From Halobacteriovoraceae bacterium (GTDB lineage Bacteria; Bdellovibrionota; Bacteriovoracia; Bacteriovoracales; Bacteriovoracaceae): a DNA stretch of 59,382 bases. Position 1 is the stretch's first letter; each line of letters begins with the position of its first letter. Where the stretch lies: contig PASP01000003.1 of NCBI GenBank assembly GCA_002712005.1, forward strand, positions 1-59,382. The letters run 5' to 3'. The notes beneath the pieces were generated by a model, which saw nothing but the letters and a program-made list of their open reading frames with translations, made no database searches and had not been told where the DNA came from. The position numbers and the translations under genes were made by a program. Shown one piece after another: positions 1-8,176 of this stretch.

Positions 1-55
1 AACATCGGCGAAGGTAGTGCTCGGGAGACTGAGTGTGAGAATAGCAAGATGCACC
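1..55 (+). rRNA. rrf: 5S ribosomal RNA, 3' end (partial)
   Basis: The first ~55 bases align by eye with the 3' half of bacterial 5S rRNA: the GGTAGTG segment, the helix IV hairpin with CTCGGGAG, the GAGAATAG loop E region and a closing GATGC strand. The 5' half lies outside the window, so an rRNA operon presumably ends here. A strong terminator follows directly. The 3' end is estimated to within a few bases. Confidence 0.8.
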
Positions 56-65
56 ATTTATAAAA

Positions 66-95
66 AGCTCGTTCTTAGGAACGGGCTTTTTTTTT
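66..95 (+). terminator. Intrinsic terminator of the 5S/rRNA operon
   Basis: AGCTCGTTC and GAACGGGCT form a 9-bp stem (one G-U pair) around a TTAG loop, followed by a run of nine T. It sits about 10 bp after the 5S rRNA end and would terminate the rRNA operon. Confidence 0.9.
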
Positions 96-239
96 GCCTA
101 AAAATCAAAAATTACGATTAGATTCTGTGAATGAACTGCTTTTGATAAGAGATATGTACTTGGTGGCCAAAATATGGTCAGGTAAGTAAATATTTAAGGT
201 CAGAGATCTTAAACAGTTATTTGGTGGTAGATTGTGATT

Positions 240-953
240 ATGAAAAGTCTACTTATTCCATTTCTCTTCTTAAAATTCCTTATTTCTACGACTTTATATG
301 CTGGATCCTATGGAGTATCTGGGGATCGTTCCTTATTTCACAAGCAAATTATCTTAGATGCTGCTTATGAAAAGTATGAGGTATCTTCATTCTTAGATGA
401 TGAAGTAACTCTATTTAGTGAGGAACAAGCCCAATCTCTTTTTAGAGAGCTTTCAAAAATTGATTATATGAAATTTGATTATCTCCATGATGGTTGCTTT
501 GCAAGAGCACAAGAATTTTCTTTAATTGGTAAAGAAAATGGGATTGAAATGGGGAAGGTATTTTTATCAGATAGAGAGGATAGTCCTTCATTATATCCAG
601 TATCATGGCAGAATGAAGGGGCTAGGCTTGCTCCAATTCCCTATGGGTTTATGGGTTGGAAATATCATGTTGCCGTGTATATTCTTGTGAATATTGATGG
701 TAAAGATATTCCTTATATTCTAGATGTAGGGGTTGCAGATAAGGCGATACCGCTTAAAAAGTGGGTAAGAGGCTTAGGGGCAACGGAAGAGACTCATCAA
801 ATTAAATTTAGAGATAGAGGATATATATTTGCGGATAGTCGTCATCCTATGGGAGATTATAGCAATATAGCTGGCCAGCTAAGAGATCAAGAGCTTATTC
901 GCGAGATGGGAATAAGTGAATTTCTCTTTCAAAGAGAAAGTGGTTGGTTATAA
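240..953 (+). CDS. Exported protein-glutaminase-like (protein deamidase) protein
   Basis: A signal peptide (residues 1-21, ending LYA) precedes a domain resembling bacterial protein-glutaminases, which deamidate protein-bound glutamine. The likely Cys-His-Asp triad is visible: Cys86 in DGCFARA, His143 in WKYHVAVYI and Asp162 in YILDVGV. These match the family layout of DGCYARA, then W-x-YHVA, then an Asp-containing strand. An alternative GTG start lies at 234; ATG 240 is preferred because it starts directly on the MKS signal peptide. The gene stands alone, with about 140 bp of apparently empty sequence on each side. If exported it would act on proteins in the periplasm or outside the cell, for example in prey or host. 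Fold assignment is from motifs only. Confidence 0.6.
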   Translation: MKSLLIPFLFLKFLISTTLYAGSYGVSGDRSLFHKQIILDAAYEKYEVSSFLDDEVTLFSEEQAQSLFRELSKIDYMKFDYLHDGCFARAQEFSLIGKENGIEMGKVFLSDREDSPSLYPVSWQNEGARLAPIPYGFMGWKYHVAVYILVNIDGKDIPYILDVGVADKAIPLKKWVRGLGATEETHQIKFRDRGYIFADSRHPMGDYSNIAGQLRDQELIREMGISEFLFQRESGWL

Positions 954-1084
954 ATCAATATTTGATGTTTATAGTCGGTGAATTTTTAAATATCTACACA
1001 ATCTATTAACATGGCAAAGCATAACTCAAATGGAATCTGTTTTAGTATAGAGATAATAGATTAACCTTTAAAAAAGGATAAAAC

Positions 1085-1597
1085 ATGAACTCTCTAACTG
1101 ATACGTCGTCTTTGACTAGTAAACAGAAGATATTCAAGAACCTATTGGGTGCATTTCTTGTCATAATTGGTGCTTCTCACTTTATTGTTCAAAAAGAATT
1201 TATTAATCAAGTACCCATGTGGTTACCCATGGACTATGAACTCGTTGTTCTTATTTCTGGGGCGATTGAAATTATTCTCGGGGTATTACTCATAGCTGTT
1301 CCTAGAAAAGGAGTTACACTGGGCTGGATTATTGCCACTTATTTTGTAATGATCTTTCCTGGTAATGTTTCTCAATATGTTAATCAAAAAGATGCTTTTG
1401 GTTTAAATACTGATACTTTAAGACTTTATAGATTATTTCTACAACCTATTCTTATTGCATGGACTCTGTGGGCAACTAATGCTTGGGGAAATCTCATTCA
1501 TAAGCAAGGGGGTTGGCATAATGATAGTGATTCATCAAAGAGTAAGAATTCTAGAAATAAATCACATAAGGGGAGTGGCCACGCTCAAGCTTCCTAA
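1085..1597 (+). CDS. DoxX-like integral membrane protein
   Basis: 170 residues with about four hydrophobic segments (roughly 20-38, 55-75, 82-98, 118-136) and the pattern GxSHF...P.W.P...SG..EI..G, seen in the DoxX/COG4270 family of small membrane proteins. The last 30 residues are Ser/Lys/His-rich and probably cytoplasmic. A ribosome-binding site (AAAAAAGGA) precedes the ATG by 6 bases. It appears monocistronic, with a strong terminator just downstream. The biochemical role of this family is poorly defined, and no cysteine pair or cofactor motif is visible to refine it. Confidence 0.65.
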   Translation: MNSLTDTSSLTSKQKIFKNLLGAFLVIIGASHFIVQKEFINQVPMWLPMDYELVVLISGAIEIILGVLLIAVPRKGVTLGWIIATYFVMIFPGNVSQYVNQKDAFGLNTDTLRLYRLFLQPILIAWTLWATNAWGNLIHKQGGWHNDSDSSKSKNSRNKSHKGSGHAQAS

Positions 1598-1638
1598 TAA
1601 TAAATCTTATGATTCTTTTTAGACTCTATAGATATTAG

Positions 1639-1669
1639 CTACAGGCCTAAAAAAGGCCTGTAGTTTTTT
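1639..1669 (+). terminator. Intrinsic terminator after the DoxX-like gene
   Basis: A perfect 9-bp inverted repeat, CTACAGGCC/GGCCTGTAG, with a 7-base loop is followed by six T. It separates the DoxX-like gene from the rimM operon. Confidence 0.92.
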
Positions 1670-1691
1670 GTAAAAAGAGATATCAAAGGAT

Positions 1692-2213
1692 ATGAGTAAA
1701 TTAATTGAACTAGGGAGCTGTCGTAAGCCCCATGGCATCAAAGGTGCATTTTCATTCTATCTAATCAATTCTGAAAGTAGCTCTCTTAAAAGTGGTCAAA
1801 AAATAACTCTCGTCCCTTTGGACGGGAAAAGCTCCATTAGAGAAGAAGGCGAAGAATTCGAAATTGAAACCATTAACTTTGGTAATAAAACAATTGTTCG
1901 ACTAAAAAATATTGCTGATCGAAATGAAGTCGAAAATATGATTCCCTTTTCCATATTTATTAAAAGAGAAGACCTTCCCGATTTTGAAGAGGATAATTTC
2001 TATTTAAATGATCTCATTGGATTATCTGTTAAGAAATGGGAAAGTAAGGATCTTGTTGGAGAGGTTGTTGATATTGGAACTAATGGTGTGCAAGATATTT
2101 TAAAGATCAATACGAGCGGGAAGATTATAGATATTCTCCTGGTTGATGCCTTTGTTAAAGAAATCAATTGGGATGAAGAAACCGTCTATATTGTGATGCC
2201 GGAGATAATTTGA
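1692..2213 (+). CDS. rimM: Ribosome maturation factor RimM
   Basis: 173 residues, normal RimM length. The N-terminus (IELGSCRKPHGIKGAF) is the family's G-x-hGhkGe signature, residues ~95-105 (EEDNFYLNDLIG) match the FYxxDLIG hinge, and the C-terminal PRC-barrel part has LVDAFVKEI and ends in a short strand. RimM binds ribosomal protein S19 in the 30S head and assists 16S rRNA processing. It is first in an operon with trmD, overlapping it by 4 bases, the order found in many bacteria. An AAAGGA ribosome-binding site lies just upstream. Confidence 0.95.
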   Translation: MSKLIELGSCRKPHGIKGAFSFYLINSESSSLKSGQKITLVPLDGKSSIREEGEEFEIETINFGNKTIVRLKNIADRNEVENMIPFSIFIKREDLPDFEEDNFYLNDLIGLSVKKWESKDLVGEVVDIGTNGVQDILKINTSGKIIDILLVDAFVKEINWDEETVYIVMPEII

Positions 2214-2962
2214 AGCGAATATGGATTATAAGTTTATTTCCTGAGTTCTTTCGACCTCTTTTTGAAACAGGAGTGGTCGGCTCTGCTATGCGTGGTGAAA
2301 GAGGCCTTATGCCTGAACTCACTTTTTTAAATCCTTCCGATTATAATGAAAAAGGTTTTAAGGGTGTAGATGCCGCTCCATATGGTGGCGGTGCAGGCCA
2401 GGTTATGCGTGCAGATGTTTTAGAAATGACGCTTATGAAAGGTGTTATTGAAAAAGGACATTATGGAGAGCTTTTGGACGAAGCTCTTGAGTCTCTTCAT
2501 ATCTGTTATCTTGGTCCTAGGGGTGAGACCTTTCATTCAGAATTGGCCAAAAAAATGTGTGAACAATATCTTCAACAGGAAAAAGGTAAAGATCTTGTCT
2601 TTATTTGTGGTCGTTATGAAGGTATTGATGAAAGATTTATTGAAAAATATGTTAATCAGCACCTTTCATTGGGGGACTTTGTTCTCTCTGGAGGGGAGTT
2701 GGCCCTATTGCCTATTCTGGATGCGATACTGAGATTCTATCCTGGAGTATTAGGCAATAGTGCGAGCGCAGAAGAAGAGTCATTTAGTAATGGCCTTCTA
2801 GAATACCCACAGTATACAAGGCCCCAGATTGCCTGTGATCGAGAGGTTCCCTCAATACTAAGTTCGGGACACCATGAAAAGGTAAAGAAGTGGCGAAATG
2901 AGCAATCAATCAAGATGACAAAGCGTTATCGACCTGATTTATTACGTGTTGATAAAAAGTAA
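2210..2962 (+). CDS. trmD: tRNA (guanine-N1-)-methyltransferase TrmD
   Basis: SPOUT-class enzyme making m1G37 in tRNAs that read CNN and some other codons, which prevents frameshifting. The start is TTG inside a TTGA overlap with rimM. Diagnostic segments are SLFPEFF at the N-terminus, APYGGGAG (~residue 57-64), YLGPRGETF, and the knot region LVFICGRYEGIDERF followed by GDFVLSGGELA. The catalytic Asp/Arg region EYPQYTRP is present near the C-terminus. At 250 residues it is full length. Confidence 0.96.
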   Translation: MKRIWIISLFPEFFRPLFETGVVGSAMRGERGLMPELTFLNPSDYNEKGFKGVDAAPYGGGAGQVMRADVLEMTLMKGVIEKGHYGELLDEALESLHICYLGPRGETFHSELAKKMCEQYLQQEKGKDLVFICGRYEGIDERFIEKYVNQHLSLGDFVLSGGELALLPILDAILRFYPGVLGNSASAEEESFSNGLLEYPQYTRPQIACDREVPSILSSGHHEKVKKWRNEQSIKMTKRYRPDLLRVDKK

Positions 2963-2993
2963 TCATTAATATTCAAAAAAAGCAGTAGGGCCC

Positions 2994-3557
2994 ATGAAAT
3001 TATATACTGGACTTGTGCATAGTCCCATTAAAAATAAGAACGGTGAATTGGTAACAACTTCTGTTACCAATATGGACGTTCACGATATAAGTAGAAGTTG
3101 TAAGACCTTTGGTGTTGAGCAATATCATATTATAACTCCTCTACAGGTTCAGCATCAGCTTATTCAGCGTATTCTTGGTCACTGGGAAAGAGATGAAAAT
3201 GGAGCTTATAATCCAGATAGGCAAGATGCCCTTGGTATTGCTCGATTAAGTCATTCGATTGAAGATTCAATTAAAGTTATTGAAGAAAAAGAGGGGATAC
3301 GTCCCTATATCTGCGTTACGGGAGCTAACTTTGAAAGTTTTGACCTTAAGGCAGAAGAGGTAAAAGAGAAGGCCACTCTTGACAAACGTCCTATTTTCCT
3401 GTTATTTGGTACAGGCTGGGGACTACATGCAAAAGCTCTTGAATTGGCCGATTACCATATCGAGCCATTATATGGAGCTCATCCAGAAGGGTATAATCAT
3501 CTTTCTGTAAGGTCAGCTGTGGCCATCTATCTCGATCGTATTATGGTAAGATCCTAA
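2994..3557 (+). CDS. SAM-dependent RNA methyltransferase, SPOUT superfamily (COG4752-like)
   Basis: 187 residues starting TGLVHSPIKNKNGE and containing TNMDVHDISRSCKTFGV, then VTGA and a knot-type LLFGTGWGLH. This matches the small SPOUT family (Pfam Methyltrn_RNA_4) that often sits between trmD and rplS. The position here is the same, 31 bases after trmD and before the rplS leader. The family is assigned to RNA methylation by fold; the modified nucleotide is not known to me. The start is an ATG 10 bases after a GCAGTAGGG sequence. Confidence 0.8.
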   Translation: MKLYTGLVHSPIKNKNGELVTTSVTNMDVHDISRSCKTFGVEQYHIITPLQVQHQLIQRILGHWERDENGAYNPDRQDALGIARLSHSIEDSIKVIEEKEGIRPYICVTGANFESFDLKAEEVKEKATLDKRPIFLLFGTGWGLHAKALELADYHIEPLYGAHPEGYNHLSVRSAVAIYLDRIMVRS

Positions 3558-3613
3558 TTCGCTCAAAAGCTAGATTTGCCTCTGTAGTCGATAAACTAAG
3601 GTTAATTTAAGAA

Positions 3614-3675
3614 CCTTCATAGTGAAGGGTCCTCTGGTAAACCTCTTTTAAGCATCTTTCCGATAATGGAGATGC
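3614..3675 (+). promoter_or_regulatory. Candidate rplS (L19) mRNA leader with two hairpins
   Basis: The 129-bp gap before rplS contains two inverted repeats. CCTTCA/TGAAGG (3614-3628) has a 3-base loop. GCATCT/AGATGC (3652-3675), extended by CC/GG, has a GATAAT loop and ends immediately before the GGGAG ribosome-binding site of rplS. Such hairpins could form an L19 autoregulatory leader. This is inference: no known L19 leader consensus was matched. Confidence 0.4.
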
Positions 3676-3686
3676 GGGAGAAAAGC

Positions 3687-4052
3687 ATGAATCTTTTAGA
3701 TGTTGTTAAACAAGACCACCTATCTAAAAACGTAGAAACTCAACCTAAGTTCAAGTCAGGGGACACAGTTGCTGTTCACTCTAGAATTAAGGAAGGGGAC
3801 AAAAGTCGTATCCAGGTTTTCAAAGGGACTGTAATCTCAATTAAGAAAGCTGGAGATCTTGAAGGACATTTTCGTGTAAGAAAAGTTTCTTCTGGAATTG
3901 GTGTTGAGAGGGTTTTCCCTTTTCATAGTCCAAACGTAGAGAAAATTGAAGTTGTTCAAAGAGGTAAATCTCGTCGTTCTAAACTTTACTATCTACGTGA
4001 CCGTTCAGGTAAGTCTGCTCGTATCGCAATTGATTACGATAAGAAAGACTAA
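3687..4052 (+). CDS. rplS: 50S ribosomal protein L19
   Basis: The chosen start (ATG after GGGAGAAAAGC) gives a 121-residue protein beginning [11 protein letters not shown], the usual L19 N-terminus; a longer ATG at 3666 overlaps the leader hairpin and lacks a ribosome-binding site. Family segments are [49 protein letters not shown] and the basic [22 protein letters not shown] near the C-terminus. L19 lies at the 30S-50S interface. The gene follows the RNA methyltransferase and is closed by a terminator, though rnhB continues 70 bp later. Confidence 0.97.
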   Translation: MNLLDVVKQDHLSKNVETQPKFKSGDTVAVHSRIKEGDKSRIQVFKGTVISIKKAGDLEGHFRVRKVSSGIGVERVFPFHSPNVEKIEVVQRGKSRRSKLYYLRDRSGKSARIAIDYDKKD

Positions 4053-4080
4053 TTTGATTAAAGATTTTATTTTAAAAGAG

Positions 4081-4109
4081 GGCCTTCTTTCGAGAAGGCC
4101 TTTTTTTTT
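4081..4109 (+). terminator. Intrinsic terminator after rplS
   Basis: GGCCTTCT and AGAAGGCC form an 8-bp stem with a stable TTCG tetraloop and a tail of nine T. The rnhB ribosome-binding site starts 2 bases after the T-run, so some readthrough or a promoter hidden elsewhere is needed for rnhB expression. Confidence 0.93.
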
Positions 4110-4126
4110 CAAGGAGTATGAAGTTA

Positions 4127-4837
4127 GTGTTTATTGAACTTGAATGGATGCAGAATTTAGACGACTTAAAAAAGAGCGAATTTAGATTGGCCGGTCTAGA
4201 TGAAGTGGGACGTGGCCCTTTAGCTGGCCCAGTTATTTCAGGAGTCGCCTATTTTTGTGGCACAAAGAAATCACTTCTTGCTCATTTAGAAAAACTCGTT
4301 GAATTGAAAGTTACCGATTCAAAGAAATTAACGACTAAGAAAAGAAGAAAGATTATCTCTGATATCGGGATTGATTTAGAAAGTTTAGAAATTGGAAAAG
4401 AAATACCCTTAAAAATATTCAATGAAGAGATTTCTCTTTATTTAGACGAAGCGAGCCACTCTGAAATAGATCAAATTAATATTTTACAAGCTTCTCTGAC
4501 TTCGATGGCAAGATGCGCTCACTGCTTTGCCGATAAAAGTGATTCTCTCATGTTGGCCTTTTTTGATGGTAATAAAATACCGGACCAACTTTCGAGTAAG
4601 ATTAAAGCGGCCAGTTTAATCAAAGGGGATAGTAAATCAGCCCTGATTGGATTGGCCTCTATTGTGGCAAAAGAATTTCGCGACTTTCATATGGAGAAAC
4701 TTGCTAAGATTTATCCTGGTTACGGATTTGAAAAACATGCAGGTTATCCTACTCAACAGCATCGAGAGGCCATAAAGTCATTAGGTGTAACTCCAATTCA
4801 TCGTAAGTCATTTAAGGGTGTAAAAGAATATTTATGA
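4127..4837 (+). CDS. rnhB: Ribonuclease HII
   Basis: RNase HII cleaves RNA in RNA-DNA hybrids and single ribonucleotides in DNA. The metal-binding motif AGLDEVGRGPLAGPV (Asp-Glu) is intact, followed by VTDSKKL, an Asp in FFDGNK, and the C-terminal KGDSKSALIGLASIVAKEFRD that supplies the other acidic residues. GYPTQQH and HRKSF near the end are family features. GTG 4127 is preferred because the AAGGAG site at 4111-4116 is then 10 bases away; ATG 4118 (239 residues) would leave only one base. It overlaps the next gene by 4 bases. Confidence 0.95.
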   Translation: MFIELEWMQNLDDLKKSEFRLAGLDEVGRGPLAGPVISGVAYFCGTKKSLLAHLEKLVELKVTDSKKLTTKKRRKIISDIGIDLESLEIGKEIPLKIFNEEISLYLDEASHSEIDQINILQASLTSMARCAHCFADKSDSLMLAFFDGNKIPDQLSSKIKAASLIKGDSKSALIGLASIVAKEFRDFHMEKLAKIYPGYGFEKHAGYPTQQHREAIKSLGVTPIHRKSFKGVKEYL

Positions 4838-5181
4838 AGTCCTTTGAAAAGCTTGAGAGTACTTACTCTTACTTTGTTCATGAGCAAAATACTCCGTTAC
4901 TCATATCCTCAAGCTTATTAAGAAAGAGAAATATGGGTCAAATTGATGTGAGCTGGATCTCAAAGGATTACCTCTATGTTGCAGAGTGTAAGAGTGGTCA
5001 TTATCTTTCCCACACTATTTCGAAGACTCAATTAAAGAGATTAAAGAATTCGCTACATTTTTTGGCCAGTTTATTTAATAAAAGTGCTAAACTATTAGAA
5101 GTGAAGTCACAGGAAGAATTTGCAAAATCTTATCCTTCGGCTTACCCTTTTAAAGTATGCAAAATTATGGAGTTAACGTGA
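4834..5181 (+). CDS. PD-(D/E)XK-like small protein (YraN position)
   Basis: 115 residues directly after rnhB, where many bacteria carry yraN. The pattern MGQIDVSWISKDYLYVAECKSG resembles the GEIDLI...VFVEVK core of YraN and other restriction-endonuclease-like folds: an Asp about 13 residues before E-x-K. YraN-type N-terminal motifs are otherwise not obvious, so it is either a divergent YraN or another PD-(D/E)XK member. ATGA overlap with rnhB and GTGA overlap with the next gene indicate co-translation. Nuclease activity is inferred, not shown. Confidence 0.5.
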   Translation: MKSFEKLESTYSYFVHEQNTPLLISSSLLRKRNMGQIDVSWISKDYLYVAECKSGHYLSHTISKTQLKRLKNSLHFLASLFNKSAKLLEVKSQEEFAKSYPSAYPFKVCKIMELT

Positions 5182-5663
5182 CTCTCAAGTCTTTAGTCAT
5201 TATCTTATTTTTTAGTTTTTTCTCTTTAAGCAAAGTACACGCTCAGATTGACCCTAGAGCGAAGGCGATCGGAACCATGGCGGTTTATGGAACTGTTGGG
5301 GGGGCTCTCCTAGGGACAGCTTCTTTAGCATTTGGTACAGATGGTCGTTCTGTGGCCAAGGGAGCTAGTTTAGGTCTTTATGCTGGACTTGTTTTTGGCT
5401 CGTATGTGGTTCTTTCTTATGCTTATAGAAAACATCAAAGACAAAATCCTCAACCTCAAGATAATTATTATCCCGGTGTCGATAGTCCTTACGAGCAAGG
5501 GCCAGGTGGATCTGATCAATCTTCACTAAATAAGAGTAAGGGTTGGAATCCTCAAGAAGCTTTAAAATTAGAAGCCCAGCGTGATATTGCATCTACTGGG
5601 CCTAGTGTGCTTAGAAAACAGGATTTAAGTTTTGTCTTCCCTGTTTTGAATTTATCTTTTTAA
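5178..5663 (+). CDS. Exported glycine-zipper protein, unknown function
   Basis: Starting at the GTG that overlaps the previous stop as GTGA, the product begins with a clear signal peptide (about 22 residues, ending VHAQ). It continues with a Gly/Ala-rich segment (GTVGGALLGTASLAFG...GASLGLYAGLVFGS) typical of glycine-zipper membrane-embedding regions. The remainder is Pro/Gln/Asn-rich and soluble, about 161 residues in all. I do not recognise a family. The operon position after rnhB suggests only shared transcription. Confidence 0.65.
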   Translation: MTLKSLVIILFFSFFSLSKVHAQIDPRAKAIGTMAVYGTVGGALLGTASLAFGTDGRSVAKGASLGLYAGLVFGSYVVLSYAYRKHQRQNPQPQDNYYPGVDSPYEQGPGGSDQSSLNKSKGWNPQEALKLEAQRDIASTGPSVLRKQDLSFVFPVLNLSF

Positions 5664-5689
5664 ATTATCTAAATCGAATAAGAGTTGGT

Positions 5690-6076
5690 CTAGTTTTCGA
5701 AGGTACGTCTTTTTCCCATAAATCTTTGACTCAGATTCATTGTTTGATCATCATCAAATTGGTCTTCAATAATTTCTAGAAAGTCCATATCGTAGAGTTT
5801 GAATACTTTTAGAAATTCAATCTTTACATTACTCATTTTGATTTGTTCTCTTCTGCGGTTGATTGACTTAATTGTATCAACGAACATTCCAATTCCAGAG
5901 GATCCTACGAAGTCGAGACCATGCATATCGATCGTAATTGTACTCGATGGGTTTTCTCGAGTTAGAGACTCTAGTTCTTGTTGAAAAGGAGAGTTATTCT
6001 CGAAATCAAGACCTCCTTCCATATGAACTGTAATATTTCCTAAAGCATCAGTGCTCACTCTTGCTTTCATTGTCAT
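5690..6076 (-). CDS. STAS-domain protein (anti-sigma-factor antagonist type)
   Basis: 128 residues with one STAS domain: an N-terminal strand (LGNITVHMEGGLDF) and the central ITIDMHGLDFVGSSGIGMF motif, in which one of the two serines corresponds to the phosphorylated serine of SpoIIAA/RsbV. A C-terminal acidic tail (EDQFDDDQT) follows. Such proteins are switched by a partner kinase/phosphatase and sequester an anti-sigma factor or act in other partner-switch modules. No kinase or sigma gene is adjacent, so the partner is unknown. AAGGAG lies 9 bases before the ATG. It is convergent with the preceding operon. Confidence 0.8.
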   Translation of the reverse strand: MTMKARVSTDALGNITVHMEGGLDFENNSPFQQELESLTRENPSSTITIDMHGLDFVGSSGIGMFVDTIKSINRRREQIKMSNVKIEFLKVFKLYDMDFLEIIEDQFDDDQTMNLSQRFMGKRRTFEN

Positions 6077-6274
6077 GACCGAAACTCCTTCTTTTTCCGT
6101 GGACTATCTGAATCTAGGAATTAGGATATCAAGTATGTGACCATGTGCGTTAGTGGGAATTTTCTTCTTTCTTTAGTTAAAATGAGTATTATTAAGGAGT
6201 TATATCTTATAAAAGTTAAAAATAATTTTTAAAGCTATTCGGTCTTTGTCGGCTTTTGTAAGGAAAGGAATATC

Positions 6275-7114
6275 ATGAAACCACTACTGAAACTCATATC
6301 AACTCCCATTGGAAACCTAAATGATCTTTCTGAGCGGGCCATAGAGAGTTTTAAGGAAGGGACCTTTTTCTTGGCCGAAGATACACGAGAGCTTTTTAAA
6401 TTATTAGATCTTATGGGTATTGATAAGAAATCTAAATTTGTTGAAAGCTTCAATGATCACGACCAGGCCAAAGTAAAATCCTTAGTGGATAAATACTTTG
6501 ATAAGGAATCATTAAATATTGTTTCCGATGCGGGAAGTCCTGTTCTAAGTGATCCGGCCTATCCTCTAGTGAAAGAATGGGTAAATAGGGGGGGGCGAGT
6601 AGAGTCGATTCCTGGTCCAAGTGCTGTAACCGTGGCTTTAGAAGTAAGTGCCATGGCCCCTATTCCCTTTAGTTTTCATGGCTTTCTACCAAGAAAAAGC
6701 GGGGCCATTAAAGACTATATTGGAAAGCTTCGCTCAAAGGAGACTCATATCTTCTTTGAGTCTCCTCATAGAATTGAGGGAACCTTAGAACTTATCTCAA
6801 AAGAATTCTCAAGTTACGAAGTTTGTGTTGTACGTGAATTGACCAAGAAATTTGAACAGCATCTTCGCTTTAAAGCAACTGATTGGGATTTAGTAAAAGA
6901 AGATCTTGTTCAAAAGGGAGAGTTTGTGATCTTGCTTCGAAACGAAGGGGGGGATCAAAATAGTCCTGATGACATTTCAAATGCAGAGCTTACCAAATTA
7001 GCTGAAAAGTATATGGCCAAGCCAAGCCCCAAAGGTTTAGCTAAAATCCTCTCTGAGATAACCGGGGAAAATGTAAATGATATTTATAAAAAGGTTAGTT
7101 TCTCGAAAAAATAG
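6275..7114 (+). CDS. rsmI: 16S rRNA (cytidine1402-2'-O)-methyltransferase RsmI
   Basis: 279 residues. Signature segments are LISTPIGNLNDLSERA at the start, AEDTRELFKLL, SFNDHDQ, VSDAGSPVLSDPAYPLV, and IPGPSAVTVALEVSA, followed by FHGFLPRK and FESPHRI. These are the tetrapyrrole-methylase fold motifs of RsmI, which methylates the ribose of C1402 in the ribosomal P site. AAGGAAAGG precedes the ATG. It is monocistronic, in its own interval between the divergent STAS gene and a 189-bp gap. Confidence 0.95.
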   Translation: MKPLLKLISTPIGNLNDLSERAIESFKEGTFFLAEDTRELFKLLDLMGIDKKSKFVESFNDHDQAKVKSLVDKYFDKESLNIVSDAGSPVLSDPAYPLVKEWVNRGGRVESIPGPSAVTVALEVSAMAPIPFSFHGFLPRKSGAIKDYIGKLRSKETHIFFESPHRIEGTLELISKEFSSYEVCVVRELTKKFEQHLRFKATDWDLVKEDLVQKGEFVILLRNEGGDQNSPDDISNAELTKLAEKYMAKPSPKGLAKILSEITGENVNDIYKKVSFSKK

Positions 7115-7303
7115 GTACTTAGGTTCTTCGTATTTTTAAATACTTATCCTTTAGAAGCCGTAAGATCTTGATTCTTTAAGGTTTTTACCCTGGCACACCG
7201 ATAAGGCAATTATACGAGTTTAAAAGAATCATTTTTTGCCCATAGCCGGAAATTTGGTCTTTTGAACAAAGGCCTTCAAAATAGAAGGTGAGAGGAATGA
7301 AAA

Positions 7304-8068
7304 ATGATTGTACGAATTGTAGGTGGACATGGTGGAGTTTCACCAGGTTTTAAAAATACTTCATATCTAATTGATGGCAAACTTCTTATAGATGCAGGTT
7401 CTGTAGCTTCAGGACTTCATATCGATGAGCAAGTCCATATCGATCATATCTTAATTTCTCATAGTCATTTGGATCATATTAGCGACTTGGCCTTCATGGC
7501 CGATAATTGCTTTGGTCTTAAAGGGCGACCCTTTGAGATCTATACCAGTGATGAGGCCAGAACATCAATTATGAAACATATGCTCAATGATGAGATATGG
7601 CCTGACTTCACCAAACTACCAAATGCAAAAGATCCTACTCTTAGATTTCATACAGTTGAGTCGGGTTCGACTATAGAGCTTGGACCCTATAAAGTTACGA
7701 TGATTAGGGTTAATCATCCCGCTGGTGGGCATGGATTTATTATTGAAAAGAATGGTTCTTCCTTAGTTTTTACTCAAGATACCGGTCCAACCGATGCAAT
7801 CTGGGAAGAAGCTAAGAAATGTGAAAACTTAAAAGCTATCTTTACGGAAGTGTCCTTTCCGAACTCTCTCCAAGGGGTGGCCAATGCAAGTTTTCATCAC
7901 ACTCCGCAAACCCTTGATAAAGAATTAGAAAAAATGCCTACAGATGTTCCTGTTTTCTTAGGACATATAAAACCTAATTATCAGAATCAATTAAATGATG
8001 AGGTTGATGCGCTGGGGCATGATCGAGTCACTTTACTCTCATCTGATGATGTAAGCTTTGTATTTTAA
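7304..8068 (+). CDS. Metallo-beta-lactamase-fold hydrolase (class II cyclic-nucleotide phosphodiesterase-like)
   Basis: 254 residues with the metal-binding motif HSHLDH at about residue 52-57, GGHGFII around 147, and Asp/His ligands at TQDTG and GHIKPN near the C-terminus. The N-terminal VSPGFKNTSYLIDGKLLIDAG and the HSHLDHISDL context resemble class II cAMP phosphodiesterases (CpdP/PDE1 type) more than ribonuclease Z or glyoxalase II. The substrate cannot be fixed from sequence. GAAGGTGAGAGG supplies a ribosome-binding site. It appears to be a single-gene unit, with 108 bp before accD. Confidence 0.7.
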   Translation: MIVRIVGGHGGVSPGFKNTSYLIDGKLLIDAGSVASGLHIDEQVHIDHILISHSHLDHISDLAFMADNCFGLKGRPFEIYTSDEARTSIMKHMLNDEIWPDFTKLPNAKDPTLRFHTVESGSTIELGPYKVTMIRVNHPAGGHGFIIEKNGSSLVFTQDTGPTDAIWEEAKKCENLKAIFTEVSFPNSLQGVANASFHHTPQTLDKELEKMPTDVPVFLGHIKPNYQNQLNDEVDALGHDRVTLLSSDDVSFVF

Positions 8069-8176
8069 AGATCTTAGAGAAAATCTTCGCTAAATAATCT
8101 ACAAAAATAGGTTGTCACTTTCTCTCCCTTCACGCATCATGAACTCGTTTATAAAAATTTATATACGGAGATTCCT

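Noticed and set aside
7185-7215. Sigma-54-like TGGCAC element upstream of the metallo-beta-lactamase-fold gene
   Set aside because: The GG and following GC are 12 bases apart instead of 10, so it does not fit a -24/-12 promoter.
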